A program made the position numbers and the translations under genes. 64,000 nt of DNA from positions 558,001 to 622,000 of the forward strand of contig NZ_JALIQS010000002.1 of NCBI RefSeq assembly GCF_024704725.1, written 5' to 3'. The notes beneath the pieces are model-generated. The model was not told the DNA's origin. It did not search any database and worked only from the letters and a program-made list of their open reading frames with translations. Below are positions 35,454-46,187 of the stretch, piece by piece. The stretch is from Shinella sp. CPCC 101442. Its GTDB lineage: Bacteria; Pseudomonadota; Alphaproteobacteria; Rhizobiales; Rhizobiaceae. Each line of letters opens with the position of its first letter. Position 1 is the first letter of the stretch.

Positions 35454-37334
35454 TCAGAACTCTTCCCAGTTCTCGGCCTTCAGCGCCGTATTGCCGGAAA
35501 CGCGCGGGCGAGACTGCACCAGACGCTGCGGAATGGCGCGGGCCTGCGGCGCGCGCGCCCGCTGACCAAGTGAAAACCGGTCGATCAGGGTGCGCAGGCG
35601 GTCCGCCTGGGTGACCAGGGTCGCGGAAGCGGCGTTGGTTTCCTCCACCATCGCGGCGTTCTGCTGCGTCGTCTGATCCATCTGGTTGACGGCGGTGTTG
35701 ATTTCCGAGAGACCGACCGACTGTTCGCGGGCCGACACGGCGATGGCCTCCATGTGCTGGTTGATCGTCGCGACATGGCCGCCGATCGCCTGCAGGGCTT
35801 CTCCGGTCTCGCTGACGAGCTTGACGCCGCTGCGCACCTCGGCTTCCGAATTGCGGATGAGTTCCTTGATCTCGCGGGCGGCCTGCGCCGAACGCTGGGC
35901 AAGCTCGCGCACTTCCTGCGCTACAACCGCGAACCCCTTGCCCGCTTCGCCCGCCCGCGCCGCCTCGACGCCGGCATTCAGCGCCAGAAGGTTGGTCTGG
36001 AAGGCGATCTCGTCGATCACGCCGATGATCGAGGAAATCTGGCTTGACGACTGCTCGATACGCTGCATGGCGTTGACGGCATTGGCAACCACGGTGCCGG
36101 AATGGGCCGCACTGCCGTTCGCCTCGACCGCGACGGAGCGGGCCTCCTCGGCGCGACGCGTCGAGTTGGCGACATTGGCGGTGATCTCGTCGAGGGCGGC
36201 GGCGGTCTCCTCCAGCGAGGCGGCCTGCTGTTCCGTGCGCTTGGAGAGCGAGTCGGCGCCGGTGCTGATTTCCCGGGTGCCGGTGTCCATCTCGTCGATG
36301 GCTTGCGAGACCGCGCGCAGCGTCTCGCCAAGTTCGGCCACGGCGGAGTTGAGGTCGCTGCGCAACTGTTCGAAGTCAGGCGCGAAGGGTTCGTCGAGTT
36401 GGAAGCTCAGGTCGCCGCCCGCCAGACGACGCAGGCCGGCGGCAAGGCCGGACGTCGCCTGCTGGAGGCGTTTCTGGGCGGCAGCCTCGGCTTCCTCCTG
36501 CAGGCGCACGCGGTCCTGCTCGGCCTGAAGACGCGCAGCCTCCGCCTCGTGCTGCAGCCTGACCTTGGCGATCTCGGACTGGCGGAACACTTCCACGGCG
36601 CCGGCTATATGGCCGATCTCGTCCTTGCGATTGCGGAACGGCACCTCGAAATCCGTGACGCCCTGCGCCAGCGTCTGCATCACCTTGGTGATGGTTCGCA
36701 GCGGACGCGACACGCCGGCGACGATGATCCAGAAGGACAGGCCGGCAACGGCGACCGCGACGGCGCCGAACAGCGCGAGAAGCATGCGATAGTCGTGCTC
36801 GTGCGCCTCCGCCGCGGCATATTCTTCCTGCCCGACCCGGATCTGCAGGTCGATCAGTGCAGCGACATAGGTGCCGATCGGATCGATCGTCGGATAGAGG
36901 CGCGTTTCGACATAGGTATCGAGCGCCGCCTGATCCTTCGACTGCATGATGGCGAGCAGGTCGTTGATGCTGCCGGCCTGCTTCTGCATTTCCAAGGTCA
37001 TCTGTCCGGCCAGGCCGCGTTCCTCGTCGGTCAGATACGTCGCGGCATAGGCATCCCAGATCGTCTGGATCTCGGCGAGGGCCTGCGTATTCAGCCGGTG
37101 CCCTTCCTCCCAGGGCAGCGCGCCGCTGCGCACCTTGTGCGCGGTATCGACGATGTTGACGGCATAGAGATCGCCGACCTTCTTGAGGCTGGCGGCGGGA
37201 ACCAGCCGGTCGACGACGATGGTGCCCATCTTGGCCGACATGACGTTGAGAACGAGATAGGTGGAAAGAATGGCGCCGGCGAGCAGGAGCGTCAGGAAGA
37301 GCGTCACCGCACCGAGTTTCGTCGATATCTGCAT
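35454..37334 (-). CDS. Methyl-accepting chemotaxis protein with C-terminal CheR/CheB tether
   Basis: A 626-residue chemoreceptor: N-terminal membrane helix ([20 protein letters not shown]), a periplasmic four-helix-bundle sensor (about 31-186), a second helix, HAMP (about 210-262) and a signalling domain with the hairpin tip [20 protein letters not shown] and [17 protein letters not shown]. The protein ends with NWEEF, which fits the NWxxF pentapeptide that binds methyltransferase CheR and CheB. Ligand unknown; 4HB sensors bind small polar compounds. The AT-rich 37380-37440 segment upstream likely holds its promoter. Confidence 0.93.
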   Translation of the reverse strand: MQISTKLGAVTLFLTLLLAGAILSTYLVLNVMSAKMGTIVVDRLVPAASLKKVGDLYAVNIVDTAHKVRSGALPWEEGHRLNTQALAEIQTIWDAYAATYLTDEERGLAGQMTLEMQKQAGSINDLLAIMQSKDQAALDTYVETRLYPTIDPIGTYVAALIDLQIRVGQEEYAAAEAHEHDYRMLLALFGAVAVAVAGLSFWIIVAGVSRPLRTITKVMQTLAQGVTDFEVPFRNRKDEIGHIAGAVEVFRQSEIAKVRLQHEAEAARLQAEQDRVRLQEEAEAAAQKRLQQATSGLAAGLRRLAGGDLSFQLDEPFAPDFEQLRSDLNSAVAELGETLRAVSQAIDEMDTGTREISTGADSLSKRTEQQAASLEETAAALDEITANVANSTRRAEEARSVAVEANGSAAHSGTVVANAVNAMQRIEQSSSQISSIIGVIDEIAFQTNLLALNAGVEAARAGEAGKGFAVVAQEVRELAQRSAQAAREIKELIRNSEAEVRSGVKLVSETGEALQAIGGHVATINQHMEAIAVSAREQSVGLSEINTAVNQMDQTTQQNAAMVEETNAASATLVTQADRLRTLIDRFSLGQRARAPQARAIPQRLVQSRPRVSGNTALKAENWEEF

Positions 37335-37489
37335 GGGAATGCCTTGCCGTTCGGGACTTTGAATGCCTCAACGTGGCAGGCTTTATTTAAGTATTAATTA
37401 AAATTAGAAATATCTTATTAATGGTTGAATAAAGCTCGCCATACTCACCCAGGCGCTGCACAAGCGGCGTTTCCAGGCCTGCAAAACAG

Positions 37490-37518
37490 AAAAGGCCCGG
37501 ATGCGATCCAGGCCTTTT
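37490..37518 (-). terminator. Intrinsic terminator after the L,D-transpeptidase gene
   Basis: AAAAGGCC (37490-37497) and GGCCTTTT (37511-37518) with an inner GGAT-GCG-ATCC stem; read leftward it ends in a T-rich run. It terminates the minus-strand gene ending at 37537. Confidence 0.85.
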
Positions 37519-37536
37519 GCATCTATCGACGGACCG

Positions 37537-38316
37537 TCAGATGACGAGGATCGGCGCCTTGCCGCGCACGCGATCATAGAGATCCATGACGTCCTGGTTC
37601 AGCATGCGCACACAACCGGACGATACGGCCTTGCCGATGGATTTCCACTCCGGCGAACCATGCAGGCGGTAGAGCGTGTCCTGCCCGTCCTTGAAGATAT
37701 AGAGGGCGCGCGCGCCGAGCGGGTTGTTGAGGCCGCCGACCATGCCGCCATTCGCGCCGGAATATTTGACGAGCTCCGGCTGACGCTTGACCATTTCGTC
37801 CGGTGGCGTCCATTTCGGCCAGGCCTGCTTCCACTGGATGACGCCGCGGCCCGACCAGGCAAAACCCTGCCGGCCGATGCCGACGCCGTAGCGCATGGCG
37901 CGGCCGTTCGGAAGGATCAGATAGAGGAAGCGGTTGCCGGTATCGACGATGATCGTGCCCGGCTGTTCGGCAAAGGGGCTATCCACCTCATGGCGATAGA
38001 AGCGCGCATCGATCTGCTGGTAGGGGATTGCCGGCACCTGGAAGCCGCCATCGTTCACCGGGCCGTACATCGCCGCGAAATGCGACGAATCAGGCAAGAG
38101 GCCGGAGGGCGGCGTCTGGCCGTAAATGCTGATGGGGCCGCGACGGTCGGCGAGGATTTCCGGCCGGCCTTCCAGAGCGGGATTGCGGAAATAGGGCCGC
38201 GTTTCCTCGCGGAAACGGTCCGTATTCATCGACGAGGTGCAGCCTGCAAGGCCGGTCGCCATGGCGAGCCCGGAAAACTGGAGGAAGCGGCGACGGGAGA
38301 GCGCGGTGTCGGTCAT
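37537..38316 (-). CDS. L,D-transpeptidase, Tat-type lipoprotein
   Basis: A 259-residue cell-wall enzyme (YkuD fold) that makes 3-3 peptidoglycan cross-links or attaches proteins. The catalytic motif is HGSPEWKSIGKAVSSGCVRM with the His and Cys in place. The N-terminus (SRRRFLQFSGLAMATGLAGC) combines a twin-arginine motif with a lipobox, so export through Tat and lipidation are predicted. ATG 38316 is chosen on the signal peptide, since its Shine-Dalgarno is poor; GTG 38373 is the alternative. No neighbouring cell-wall genes. Confidence 0.92.
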   Translation of the reverse strand: MTDTALSRRRFLQFSGLAMATGLAGCTSSMNTDRFREETRPYFRNPALEGRPEILADRRGPISIYGQTPPSGLLPDSSHFAAMYGPVNDGGFQVPAIPYQQIDARFYRHEVDSPFAEQPGTIIVDTGNRFLYLILPNGRAMRYGVGIGRQGFAWSGRGVIQWKQAWPKWTPPDEMVKRQPELVKYSGANGGMVGGLNNPLGARALYIFKDGQDTLYRLHGSPEWKSIGKAVSSGCVRMLNQDVMDLYDRVRGKAPILVI

Positions 38317-38552
38317 GGAAGGGATCGGTATCCGTTTGACGGAAAGGCAGGATGAACGAGGAGGCTGAATCACTAACTAACGAAGCGCAAACTAGGTCCA
38401 CAACCCTGCCCTAATTGTGGCATTTGCGGCTGGATCGAGGCTTGCGCGTGAGCTTTTCCCCGGACTGTGGCAACGCATGTACTCTACCAAAGTGGTTCTT
38501 TACCCTGTATCCCGAATGGATATGAATGCCGGGAAACGGAGACCGCGACGGG

Positions 38553-39956
38553 ATGGACGCGAGCATTTTGACCGAGGCGGGCTTTCAGCTCATCGATGAG
38601 GCCGGCTGGCGCACCCTGGCGGAAAAAGCCCTCAAAGGCGCCGATTTCGACGCGACGCTGGTCTCGCAAAGCGACGACGGCCTGCCGATCCGCCCGATCT
38701 ACACCCGCTGCGACGATGCGCAGCCCCTCGCCCACAACCATGCCGGCACGCCGCATGCGGGCGACGCCTGGACCGTCAACCAGCGCCGTGACGACGCGAA
38801 CCTTGCCCGCGCCCGCGCCCAGATGGCCGACGACCTCGAAAACGGCGCGACCGGCATAACGCTGGTCTTTGCCGGCAGCGTGAGCGCCCATGGCGCGGGG
38901 CTGACGGCCGGCGACGAAACCGCCTTCCGCAAGACCGCCGCGTCGCGCGCCGCCGCCCCCTTTTCGCTGCGCCTCGAAGCCCCGTATGCCGAGCGGGTGC
39001 TTGCCGGCACGCTCGCCCGCGCGCTCGATTCGGCCGGCGCGCGGAAAGCGCCGGTGCATTTCGGCCTCGATCCCTTCAGTGCAGCCCTTGCCGGCACCGC
39101 ATCCGGCACGACGGACCTCGCAGTCCTGGTCAAGGAACTGGCCGGCTTCGGCTTTTCCGGCACCGTGCTCAATGCTGACGGGCGGCTGGCGCACAATGCA
39201 GGCGCCGGAGAAGCGCTGGAGCTTGCCGTCGCCGCTGCGGCCCTCGCCGAAATCCTGCGCCTCCTCGACGCATCGGGCGTTGCGCCCGAAGCCGCCTTCG
39301 CCCTGACGGGCCTGTCGCTCGCCGCCGATCAGGACCAGTTCCTGACCACGGCCAAGCTGCGCGCCGCGCGGCGGATTCACGCCCGCATGCAGGCTGCCTG
39401 CGGCATCTCCGAACCGCAGCCCGCCCATCTCCATGCCGAGACGAGCTGGCGCATGCTGACGCGGCTCGATCCGGAAACCAACATCCTGCGCAACACCATC
39501 GCCGTCTTCTCCGCCGGCACGGGCGGAGCGGACGAGATCACCGTGCTGCCGCACACGCTGGCGCTCGGCGTGCCCGATCCGCTTGCCCGTCGCATCGCGC
39601 GCAACACGCAGGTCGTGCTGATCACCGAAAGCAATCTCGCGCATGTCGCCGATCCCGCAGCCGGTGCCGGTGGTATCGAGGCACTGACGGATGCGCTGGC
39701 GGAAAAGGCATGGGCGCTGTTTGCCGGGATCGAAAGGGACGGCGGCCTCTCCGCCGCCATCGCCTCAGGCAGGATCAAGGCATTGGTGGAGACGGCGCGT
39801 GCGGGCCGCAAGGCAAAGCCCATCGTCGGGACCACGCTGTTTCCGCTGAAGCAGGAACGGCCGTTCACCGTGCTCGGGCCGCTGGCGGAAGCCGCCGCAA
39901 CCACGGGGCTCAAGCCCGTACTGCTTGCCGATCTCGATGCAGGAGCCGCAGCATGA
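38553..39956 (+). CDS. mutA: Methylmalonyl-CoA mutase, small (beta) subunit
   Basis: Non-catalytic partner of the B12-dependent mutase. About 467 residues; the TIM-barrel-like N-terminal half is present ([40 protein letters not shown]), and no B12-binding DxHxxG motif is seen, as is normal for this subunit. ATG 38553 is chosen behind GGAG; ATG 38526 is an alternative nine codons upstream. Its stop overlaps the start of mutB by four bases (ATGA), showing tight coupling. Confidence 0.93.
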   Translation: MDASILTEAGFQLIDEAGWRTLAEKALKGADFDATLVSQSDDGLPIRPIYTRCDDAQPLAHNHAGTPHAGDAWTVNQRRDDANLARARAQMADDLENGATGITLVFAGSVSAHGAGLTAGDETAFRKTAASRAAAPFSLRLEAPYAERVLAGTLARALDSAGARKAPVHFGLDPFSAALAGTASGTTDLAVLVKELAGFGFSGTVLNADGRLAHNAGAGEALELAVAAAALAEILRLLDASGVAPEAAFALTGLSLAADQDQFLTTAKLRAARRIHARMQAACGISEPQPAHLHAETSWRMLTRLDPETNILRNTIAVFSAGTGGADEITVLPHTLALGVPDPLARRIARNTQVVLITESNLAHVADPAAGAGGIEALTDALAEKAWALFAGIERDGGLSAAIASGRIKALVETARAGRKAKPIVGTTLFPLKQERPFTVLGPLAEAAATTGLKPVLLADLDAGAAA

Positions 39957-42085
39957 GCCGGATTCCCGATTTTTCGACGGTCGCCTGGTCGAAAGCCGCT
40001 GCCCCCGGCGCCAAGACCGGTGAAGCTTCCTGGCTCACACCGGAAGGCATCGCCGTCCGTGGCGCCTATGGCGCCGCGGACCTCGCAGGCCTGTCCTATC
40101 TCGACACCTGGCCGGGTGCGGCCCCCTATCTGCGCGGCCCCTACCCGACCATGTACGTCCAGCAGCCCTGGACGATCCGGCAATATGCCGGGTTCTCGAC
40201 GGCGGAGGAGTCCAACGCCTTCTACCGCCGCAACCTCGCGGCCGGGCAGAAGGGCCTCTCCGTCGCCTTCGACCTTGCCACCCATCGCGGCTATGACAGC
40301 GACCATCCGCGCGTGGCCGGCGATGTCGGCATGGCGGGCGTGGCGATCGATTCCATCCTCGACATGCGCCAGCTCTTCGACGGCATCCCGCTCGACGAGA
40401 TGAGCGTGTCGATGACCATGAACGGCGCGGTGCTGCCGATCATGGCGCTGTTCATCGTCGCCGCCGAGGAACAGGGCGTTTCCGAGGGCAAGCTGTCCGG
40501 GACCATCCAGAACGACATTCTGAAGGAGTTCATGGTCCGCAACACCTATATCTATCCGCCACAGCCCTCGATGCGGATCATCTCCGACATCTTCAGCTAT
40601 ACAAGCCGGCGCATGCCGAAGTTCAATTCCATCTCGATCTCCGGCTACCACATGCAGGAGGCGGGTGCGACGGCGGACCTGGAGCTTGCCTACACTATCG
40701 CCGACGGCATCGACTATGCCCGCGCCGGCGTTGCCGCCGGGCTCGACATCGACACTTTTGCCCCCAGGCTTTCGTTCTTCTGGGCGATCGGCATGAACTT
40801 CTTCATGGAAGTCGCGAAGATGCGGGCCGCCCGCCTGATCTGGGCGGCACTGATGAAGAGGAATTTTGCGCCCAAGGATGCCCGGTCGCTCGCGCTGCGC
40901 ACCCATTGCCAGACCTCCGGCTGGTCGCTGACGGCGCAGGACCCGATGAACAACGTCATGCGCACCATGGTGGAGGCGATGGCGGCCACGCAGGGCCATA
41001 CGCAATCGCTGCACACCAACTCCTTCGACGAGGCGCTGGCGCTGCCGACCGACCACTCCGCCCGTATCGCCCGCAACACGCAGATCCTGCTGCAGAAGGA
41101 AAGCGGCACGACGCGCATCATCGATCCCTGGGGTGGCTCGGCCTATGTCGAGCGGCTGACGCATGATCTCGCGGCGCGCGCCCTCTCCCATATCGAGGAA
41201 GTCGAAGCGCTCGGCGGCATGGCGAAGGCCATCGAAAAGGGCATTCCCAAGCTCAGGATCGAGGAAGCCGCCGCCCGCACGCAGGCACGTATCGATTCGG
41301 GCCAGCAGACCGTCGTCGGCGTCAATTTCTCGCGGCCCGAGCGCGACATCGAGGTGGATGTGCTGAAGGTCGACAATTCCGAGGTGCGGGCCCGCCAGCT
41401 GGCAAAACTCCAGCAGCTCAAGGGCACGCGCGACACGGCCGCCGCCGAAAGCGCGCTCGACAGGCTGACCGACGTGGCGAAAAGCGGCGACGGCAACCTC
41501 CTGGAATTCGCCGTGACGGCCGCGCGTGCCCGCGCGACGGTGGGCGAGATCGCGCTGGCGCTGGAAAAGGCCTTCGGCCGCCATGTCGCGGAAATCCGCA
41601 CCATCTCCGGGGTCTATCGCAAAGAAATGGGCGCCAACGACCGCGCCTTCAACACGGCCGTCGACAAGGTCGCCGCCTTCGAAAAGCTGAAGCGTGAAAA
41701 GCCCGCGATCCTCGTCGCCAAGATGGGACAGGACGGCCATGACCGTGGTCAGAAGGTGATCGCGACTGCCTTCGCCGACCTCGGCTTCAACGTCATCGTC
41801 GGCGCCATGTTCCAGACGCCGGAGGAAGTGGCTGATCTCGCCATCCGCGAGGGCGCGCATATTGTCGGCGCCTCCTCGCTTGCCGCCGGCCACCTGGCGC
41901 TGGTGCCGGAGCTGAAGGCCGCCCTCGTCAAGCGCGGGGCGCGCGACATGCTGATCGCGGTCGGCGGCGTCATTCCCCCGCAGGATTTTCCCGCGCTGGA
42001 AAAGGCCGGCGCAGATGCGATCTTCCCGCCCGGCACCGTCATCGCGGATGCCGCTTCGGCGCTCATCGACCGGCTGATGACCTAA
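39953..42085 (+). CDS. mutB: Methylmalonyl-CoA mutase, large (alpha) catalytic subunit
   Basis: A 710-residue adenosylcobalamin enzyme isomerising methylmalonyl-CoA and succinyl-CoA, used in propionyl-CoA breakdown and the polyhydroxyalkanoate or ethylmalonyl pathways of alphaproteobacteria. Substrate domain: [41 protein letters not shown]-terminal B12 domain: [18 protein letters not shown] with the lower axial His at 596, [16 protein letters not shown] and GGVIPPQDF. It starts inside the stop of mutA. The chaperone MeaB and epimerase genes are not in the window. Confidence 0.97.
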   Translation: MSRIPDFSTVAWSKAAAPGAKTGEASWLTPEGIAVRGAYGAADLAGLSYLDTWPGAAPYLRGPYPTMYVQQPWTIRQYAGFSTAEESNAFYRRNLAAGQKGLSVAFDLATHRGYDSDHPRVAGDVGMAGVAIDSILDMRQLFDGIPLDEMSVSMTMNGAVLPIMALFIVAAEEQGVSEGKLSGTIQNDILKEFMVRNTYIYPPQPSMRIISDIFSYTSRRMPKFNSISISGYHMQEAGATADLELAYTIADGIDYARAGVAAGLDIDTFAPRLSFFWAIGMNFFMEVAKMRAARLIWAALMKRNFAPKDARSLALRTHCQTSGWSLTAQDPMNNVMRTMVEAMAATQGHTQSLHTNSFDEALALPTDHSARIARNTQILLQKESGTTRIIDPWGGSAYVERLTHDLAARALSHIEEVEALGGMAKAIEKGIPKLRIEEAAARTQARIDSGQQTVVGVNFSRPERDIEVDVLKVDNSEVRARQLAKLQQLKGTRDTAAAESALDRLTDVAKSGDGNLLEFAVTAARARATVGEIALALEKAFGRHVAEIRTISGVYRKEMGANDRAFNTAVDKVAAFEKLKREKPAILVAKMGQDGHDRGQKVIATAFADLGFNVIVGAMFQTPEEVADLAIREGAHIVGASSLAAGHLALVPELKAALVKRGARDMLIAVGGVIPPQDFPALEKAGADAIFPPGTVIADAASALIDRLMT

Positions 42086-42177
42086 GAAGTGAACGCTGTG
42101 TCAATCGGCGGCGGAATTGCCGTTTTCGCGCGCGGGCGTTACTCCGGATGCACGATCAAACGACGTGAGGTGACGCA

Positions 42178-43137
42178 ATGCTGGTCAATGGCAAATGGAC
42201 GGAAGACTGGCAGCCGGTGCAGGCGACGGACGCCAAGGGCGGCTTCGTGCGGCAGGTTTCGAGCTTCCGCAACTGGGTGACGCCTGATGGCAGCGCCGGC
42301 CCGACCGGCGAAGGCGGCTTTGCCGCCGCCAAGGGCCGCTATCAGCTCTATGTCGCGCTGATCTGCCCCTGGGCCTCGCGCACGCTGATCGCCCGCAAGC
42401 TGAAGAAGCTGGACGATGCGATTTCCATCTCGATCGTCGAGCCGGCGCTGTCCGACCAGGGCTGGCAGTTCGGTGATTTTCCGGGTTCCAACCGCGACGC
42501 GCTCAACGGCGCGACCTACATGCACGAACTTTACACGCGTGCCGCATCGACCTTCACCGGCCGCGCCACCGTGCCCGTGCTCTGGGACAAGGAAAAGAAG
42601 ACCATCGTCAACAACGAGTCCGCCGATATCGTGCGCATGCTCAACAGCGGTTTCGGCGCGCTGGCGGACGAGAGCGTCGATCTTTATCCGGAGGCGCTGC
42701 GCGCCGAAATCGACGCCCTCAACGAACGCATTTATCCCGCGCTGAACAACGGCGTCTACCGCGCCGGCTTCGCCACCACGCAGGCCGCCTACGAAGAAGC
42801 CTATCAGGGCGTCTTCGCCATGCTGGACGAACTGGAAAACCGTCTTGCCGATGGTCGCGCGTTCCTGACGGGCAGCACCTTCACCGAGGCCGATATCCGC
42901 CTCTTCGTCACGCTCATCCGCTTCGACGCCGCCTATTTCGGCCTCTTCAAATGCAACCGCCAGCGCCTGGCCGACTATACGGCGCTCTCGGCCTACACGA
43001 AGCGGGTGCTCGACCTTCCGGGCGTGCGCGAAACGGTCAATATCGACCACATCAAGCACGGCTACTATTCGATCAAGGCGCTCAACCCGAACCGCATCGT
43101 GCCGCTCGGGCCGGACCTTTCGGTTTTGGGGCTCTGA
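42178..43137 (+). CDS. Glutathionyl-hydroquinone reductase (Xi-class GST)
   Basis: A 319-residue enzyme that removes glutathione from glutathionyl-hydroquinones. The active Cys is C63 in ICPWASRTLIARK, the hallmark of the YqjG/ECM4 class, and NNESADIVRMLNSGF and YEEAYQGVFAMLDELENRLA follow the family pattern. GAGGTGA precedes ATG 42178. A small membrane protein gene begins two bases after its stop, so they are co-transcribed. Confidence 0.93.
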   Translation: MLVNGKWTEDWQPVQATDAKGGFVRQVSSFRNWVTPDGSAGPTGEGGFAAAKGRYQLYVALICPWASRTLIARKLKKLDDAISISIVEPALSDQGWQFGDFPGSNRDALNGATYMHELYTRAASTFTGRATVPVLWDKEKKTIVNNESADIVRMLNSGFGALADESVDLYPEALRAEIDALNERIYPALNNGVYRAGFATTQAAYEEAYQGVFAMLDELENRLADGRAFLTGSTFTEADIRLFVTLIRFDAAYFGLFKCNRQRLADYTALSAYTKRVLDLPGVRETVNIDHIKHGYYSIKALNPNRIVPLGPDLSVLGL

Positions 43138-43138
43138 C

Positions 43139-43513
43139 ATGCCGCTGATCGCGTGGCTAGGGCTGGCGCTCGGCTTTGTGCTCACCTTTGCCGAGGCACG
43201 ACGGTTGTACCGCCGTTACGGGCTTCTCGTTGCCGCTGCGATCTGGCCGCTTCTATCCGCGATCGTCGCAGGCTGGGTCTTTTGCGCCACGGTGAACCAC
43301 TACAATTTCGGCTCGCCGCGTCTTCCGATCTACTTCCACGCCTGGCACCTGCTGATGATCATCGTGGGCCCGGTTGCCGTCGCAGCCCTCTTCGGGCGGA
43401 AATACAATCTCTCGGCCGGCATCTTCGCCGGCGGCGTCGTGCTGGCCTGCACTTTCTTCTTCTGGGTTTCGATGCTCTTCGGCTACGGAACCAGCGCTGC
43501 CGCGCAAGGCTAG
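43139..43513 (+). CDS. Small integral membrane protein
   Basis: A 124-residue protein with four hydrophobic helices (WLGLALGFVLTFAE, LLVAAAIWPLLSAIVAGWVF, WHLLMIIVGPVAVAALFG, and IFAGGVVLACTFFFWVSMLF). No family is recognised. It begins two bases after the hydroquinone reductase and overlaps the end of the convergent ligase gene by four bases, so it is likely a coupled partner of the reductase in function unknown. Confidence 0.75.
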   Translation: MPLIAWLGLALGFVLTFAEARRLYRRYGLLVAAAIWPLLSAIVAGWVFCATVNHYNFGSPRLPIYFHAWHLLMIIVGPVAVAALFGRKYNLSAGIFAGGVVLACTFFFWVSMLFGYGTSAAAQG

Positions 43514-45138
43514 CTCTCCTTGGCCTCGACCATCGCCATCAGCGTTTCCAGCCGATCGGCGTCGGCCGGCAGCTTGTCCTGCCTCAGCCGCGCGATGCGG
43601 GGAAAGCGCATGGCGACGCCGGATTTGTGGCGGGTGGACCGGTTGATCCCCTCGAAGGCGACCTCCAGCACGAAACCGTGGGCGGGTTCGGCGCGGACGG
43701 CCCGAACAGGGCCGAAGCGCTCGGTCGTATTGTCGCGCACATAGCGGTCGAGCACCTCCAGTTCCGCATCGGTGAAACCGAAATAGGCTTTTCCGACCGG
43801 CACCAGCACATCGCCATCGGGCCCTTCGGTCCAGACGCCGAAGGTGAAGTCGGAATAGTAGCTCGAGCGTTTGCCGTGGCCGCGCTGGGCATACATCATC
43901 ACCGCATCCACATTGAACGGATCGCGCTTCCACTTGAACCACGGCCCCTTCATGCGGCCGGCCTGGTAGGCGCTGTCGAGCCGCTTGATCATCACGCCCT
44001 CGATCACCGGATCGGGCGGGTCGCGACGGATCGTTTCAAGTTCCTGCCAGCTCGTGAAGGGTACCAGCGGCGAGAGGTCGAAACGGTCGTGCGGCGCCTT
44101 TTCGATGAGGTCGGCAAGCCGCTCGCGGCGCTCGGCGAGGGGAGCGGGGCGTATATCCGCCTCGCCCTCGAACAGCACGTCATAGGCGCGCACGAAGGCC
44201 GGAAACGCCTCGAGCATCTTGCTCGTGACCGTCTTGCGGTTAAGGCGCTGCTGGAGATCGGAGAAGGTGCGCGTCGGGCTGTTCGTGCGCGCCGTGCCGC
44301 CGACCAGCAATTCGCCGTCCACAACGCCCTCGAAATTGATGGCGTCGAGCACATCGGGAAAGGCCGCGGAAATATCGTCGCCGGAACGGGAATAGAGCCT
44401 GCGCGTCGAGCCGGATGACGACATCTGCACGCGAATGCCGTCCCATTTCCATTCGGCGGCGAAATCGGCGGGATCCAGATTATCAAGATCGCCCTCGCCC
44501 ACGGGATTGGCGAGCATGACGGAATGGAAGATCGCCGGCGTCGCCAGAACCGGCCGGTCGGCCTGTCCTTCCAGCCAGGCGAAGAGGGATTCGTAAGGCG
44601 GCTGCAGCCCGTGCCACAGCGTTTCGATTTCCGTGACGTCCATGCCGGAAAACTCGGCAAGCGCCTGCTTGGCAAGCCTTGCGGAAACACCGATGCGCAG
44701 CCCCCCGGTCGCCAGCTTGAGGAAGGCGAAGCGGGCCGAGGGATCGAGCCGGTCGAGCAGATCGCGTACCGCGCCGCGCACGTCCGTGCGGCCAAGCGCA
44801 TTCATGCGTGTCACGACGGCGCCGAGCCGTGGCTCGGCCTCGCCCGGCATGCGCTCCTTGCGCTCCTGGTCCCAGACGAGCGCGATGGTTTCGGCGAGGT
44901 CTCCGACATAGTCGTAGGAGTAGCGAAACAGCACCTCGTCCATGCGTTCCAGCACGAGTTCACGCAAGAGCGCCGGCTTGACGCTCTTGAGGTCCAGCGT
45001 GCCTGCAAGGGCGGCAAGGCCATAGCCCCGGTCGGGATCGGGCGTGTCACGGAAGTAGTCGGCGAGCAGCTTCAGCTTGCCGTTGCGCGAGGGCGTGAGG
45101 ACGAGGCGGTCGAGCAGGGTGGCGAAGGCGCGCATCAA
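43510..45138 (-). CDS. ATP-dependent DNA ligase (ligase of the Lhr/Exo DNA repair cluster)
   Basis: A 542-residue ligase. The adenylated Lys is K231 in the AEWKWDGIRVQMSS motif; later motifs include GVVDGELLVGG, EGVMIKRLDSAYQAGRMKGP (motif IV/V) and PWFKWKRDPFNVDAVM, followed by an OB fold. This matches the bacterial ligase family that is coded with a metallo-beta-lactamase exonuclease and, in full clusters, an Lhr helicase and the PdeM nuclease. Start and stop overlap the exonuclease gene by four bases, so translation is coupled. The helicase and PdeM genes are not next to it. Confidence 0.92.
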   Translation of the reverse strand: MMRAFATLLDRLVLTPSRNGKLKLLADYFRDTPDPDRGYGLAALAGTLDLKSVKPALLRELVLERMDEVLFRYSYDYVGDLAETIALVWDQERKERMPGEAEPRLGAVVTRMNALGRTDVRGAVRDLLDRLDPSARFAFLKLATGGLRIGVSARLAKQALAEFSGMDVTEIETLWHGLQPPYESLFAWLEGQADRPVLATPAIFHSVMLANPVGEGDLDNLDPADFAAEWKWDGIRVQMSSSGSTRRLYSRSGDDISAAFPDVLDAINFEGVVDGELLVGGTARTNSPTRTFSDLQQRLNRKTVTSKMLEAFPAFVRAYDVLFEGEADIRPAPLAERRERLADLIEKAPHDRFDLSPLVPFTSWQELETIRRDPPDPVIEGVMIKRLDSAYQAGRMKGPWFKWKRDPFNVDAVMMYAQRGHGKRSSYYSDFTFGVWTEGPDGDVLVPVGKAYFGFTDAELEVLDRYVRDNTTERFGPVRAVRAEPAHGFVLEVAFEGINRSTRHKSGVAMRFPRIARLRQDKLPADADRLETLMAMVEAKES

Positions 45139-46145
45139 TCCCCCTCGTCTTCATAGCCGACGAGATGCAGCGGGCGGGCCGGCAGGCCTGATAGTTCGCA
45201 CCAGCGCACGAGCGCTTCCTCGCGGCCGTGCGTGACCCAGACCTCGCGCGGTGCAAGTTCGCGGATCGTCTCGGTCAGTTCCGGCCAGTCGCAATGGTCG
45301 GAGATGACGAGCGGCAGTTCGACACCGCCCTGCTTGGCGCGCTGGCGTATCATCATCCAGCCGGAGGCGAACGCGATCAGCGGTTCGTTGAAGCGCCGTG
45401 CCCAGCGGTCGGCGAAGGCCGATGGTGGACCGACGATGACCGCGCCACGAAAGTCGGTCGGGTCGCCCTTTTCCAGCGTGGCCGGACGCAGGTCGCCAAG
45501 CGCGATGCCGCGGCTGACATAATAGTCGCAAAGGCGGGCGAGCGAGCCGTGGATGTAGATCGGCGCATCGTAACCGCAATCGCGCAGGAGCCGCAGCACG
45601 CGCTGCGCCTTGCCGAGCGAATAGGCGCCGACGAGATGGCTGCGCTCGGGGAACTGGCGAAGCGAAGTGAGAAGCTTGCCCGTCTCGGCCTTCGGATCGG
45701 GGTGGTGGAAGACCGGCAGGCCGAAGGTCGCTTCAGTGATGAAGACGTCGCAGGGCACCGGCTCGTAGGGCGTGCAGGTGGGGTCGGCGCCGCGCTTGTA
45801 ATCGCCCGAGGCGACGATGCGCAGGCCTGCCTGCTCGACGGCGATCTGCGCGGAACCGAGCACATGGCCGGCGGGATGGAAGGAGACGGTGACGCCACCG
45901 AGATCGATTCGCTCACCGAGGGCAGCCGCCTGCATCGTGCCGCAAAAATCCTCGCCGTAGCGGATCGCCATGATATCCAGCGTCTCGCGCGTCGCCAGCA
46001 CCGCGCCATGGCCGGCGCGCGCGTGATCGGAATGGCCATGCGTGATGAGCGCCCGCGCCACGGGGCGGACGGGGTCGATGTAGAAATCGCCGGCAGGGCA
46101 ATAAAGGCCGGCGGGCGCCGGCCTGAGGAGTTGATCGGGCTTCAT
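45135..46145 (-). CDS. Ligase-associated DNA exonuclease (metallo-beta-lactamase fold)
   Basis: A 336-residue nuclease with the HxHxDH motif in ALITHGHSDHARAGHGA, further ligands in SGDYKRGADPTC and ISDHCDWPELTETIRELAPR, and the beta-CASP-like tail region EVWVTHGREEALVRWCELSG. It works with the adjacent ligase in DNA end processing. ATGA overlap with the ligase start marks the operon. A MarR gene lies 42 bp upstream on the same strand, but is probably separate. Confidence 0.9.
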   Translation of the reverse strand: MKPDQLLRPAPAGLYCPAGDFYIDPVRPVARALITHGHSDHARAGHGAVLATRETLDIMAIRYGEDFCGTMQAAALGERIDLGGVTVSFHPAGHVLGSAQIAVEQAGLRIVASGDYKRGADPTCTPYEPVPCDVFITEATFGLPVFHHPDPKAETGKLLTSLRQFPERSHLVGAYSLGKAQRVLRLLRDCGYDAPIYIHGSLARLCDYYVSRGIALGDLRPATLEKGDPTDFRGAVIVGPPSAFADRWARRFNEPLIAFASGWMMIRQRAKQGGVELPLVISDHCDWPELTETIRELAPREVWVTHGREEALVRWCELSGLPARPLHLVGYEDEGD

Positions 46146-46187
46146 GGAAGCAAAGATAGCGGCTTTGGCGCGCTCTTCCAGTGGCGC

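Noticed and set aside
38317-38552. CCACAA/TTGTGG repeat in the gap before mutA as an operator
   Set aside because: Only six-base arms with a 10-base spacer, easily due to chance.
39377-41893. An 838-codon open frame on the minus strand opposite mutAB
   Set aside because: High-GC codon bias keeps the antisense frames open; the plus-strand methylmalonyl-CoA mutase subunits are unmistakable and the antisense product is Arg/Gly/Asp-rich with no family likeness.
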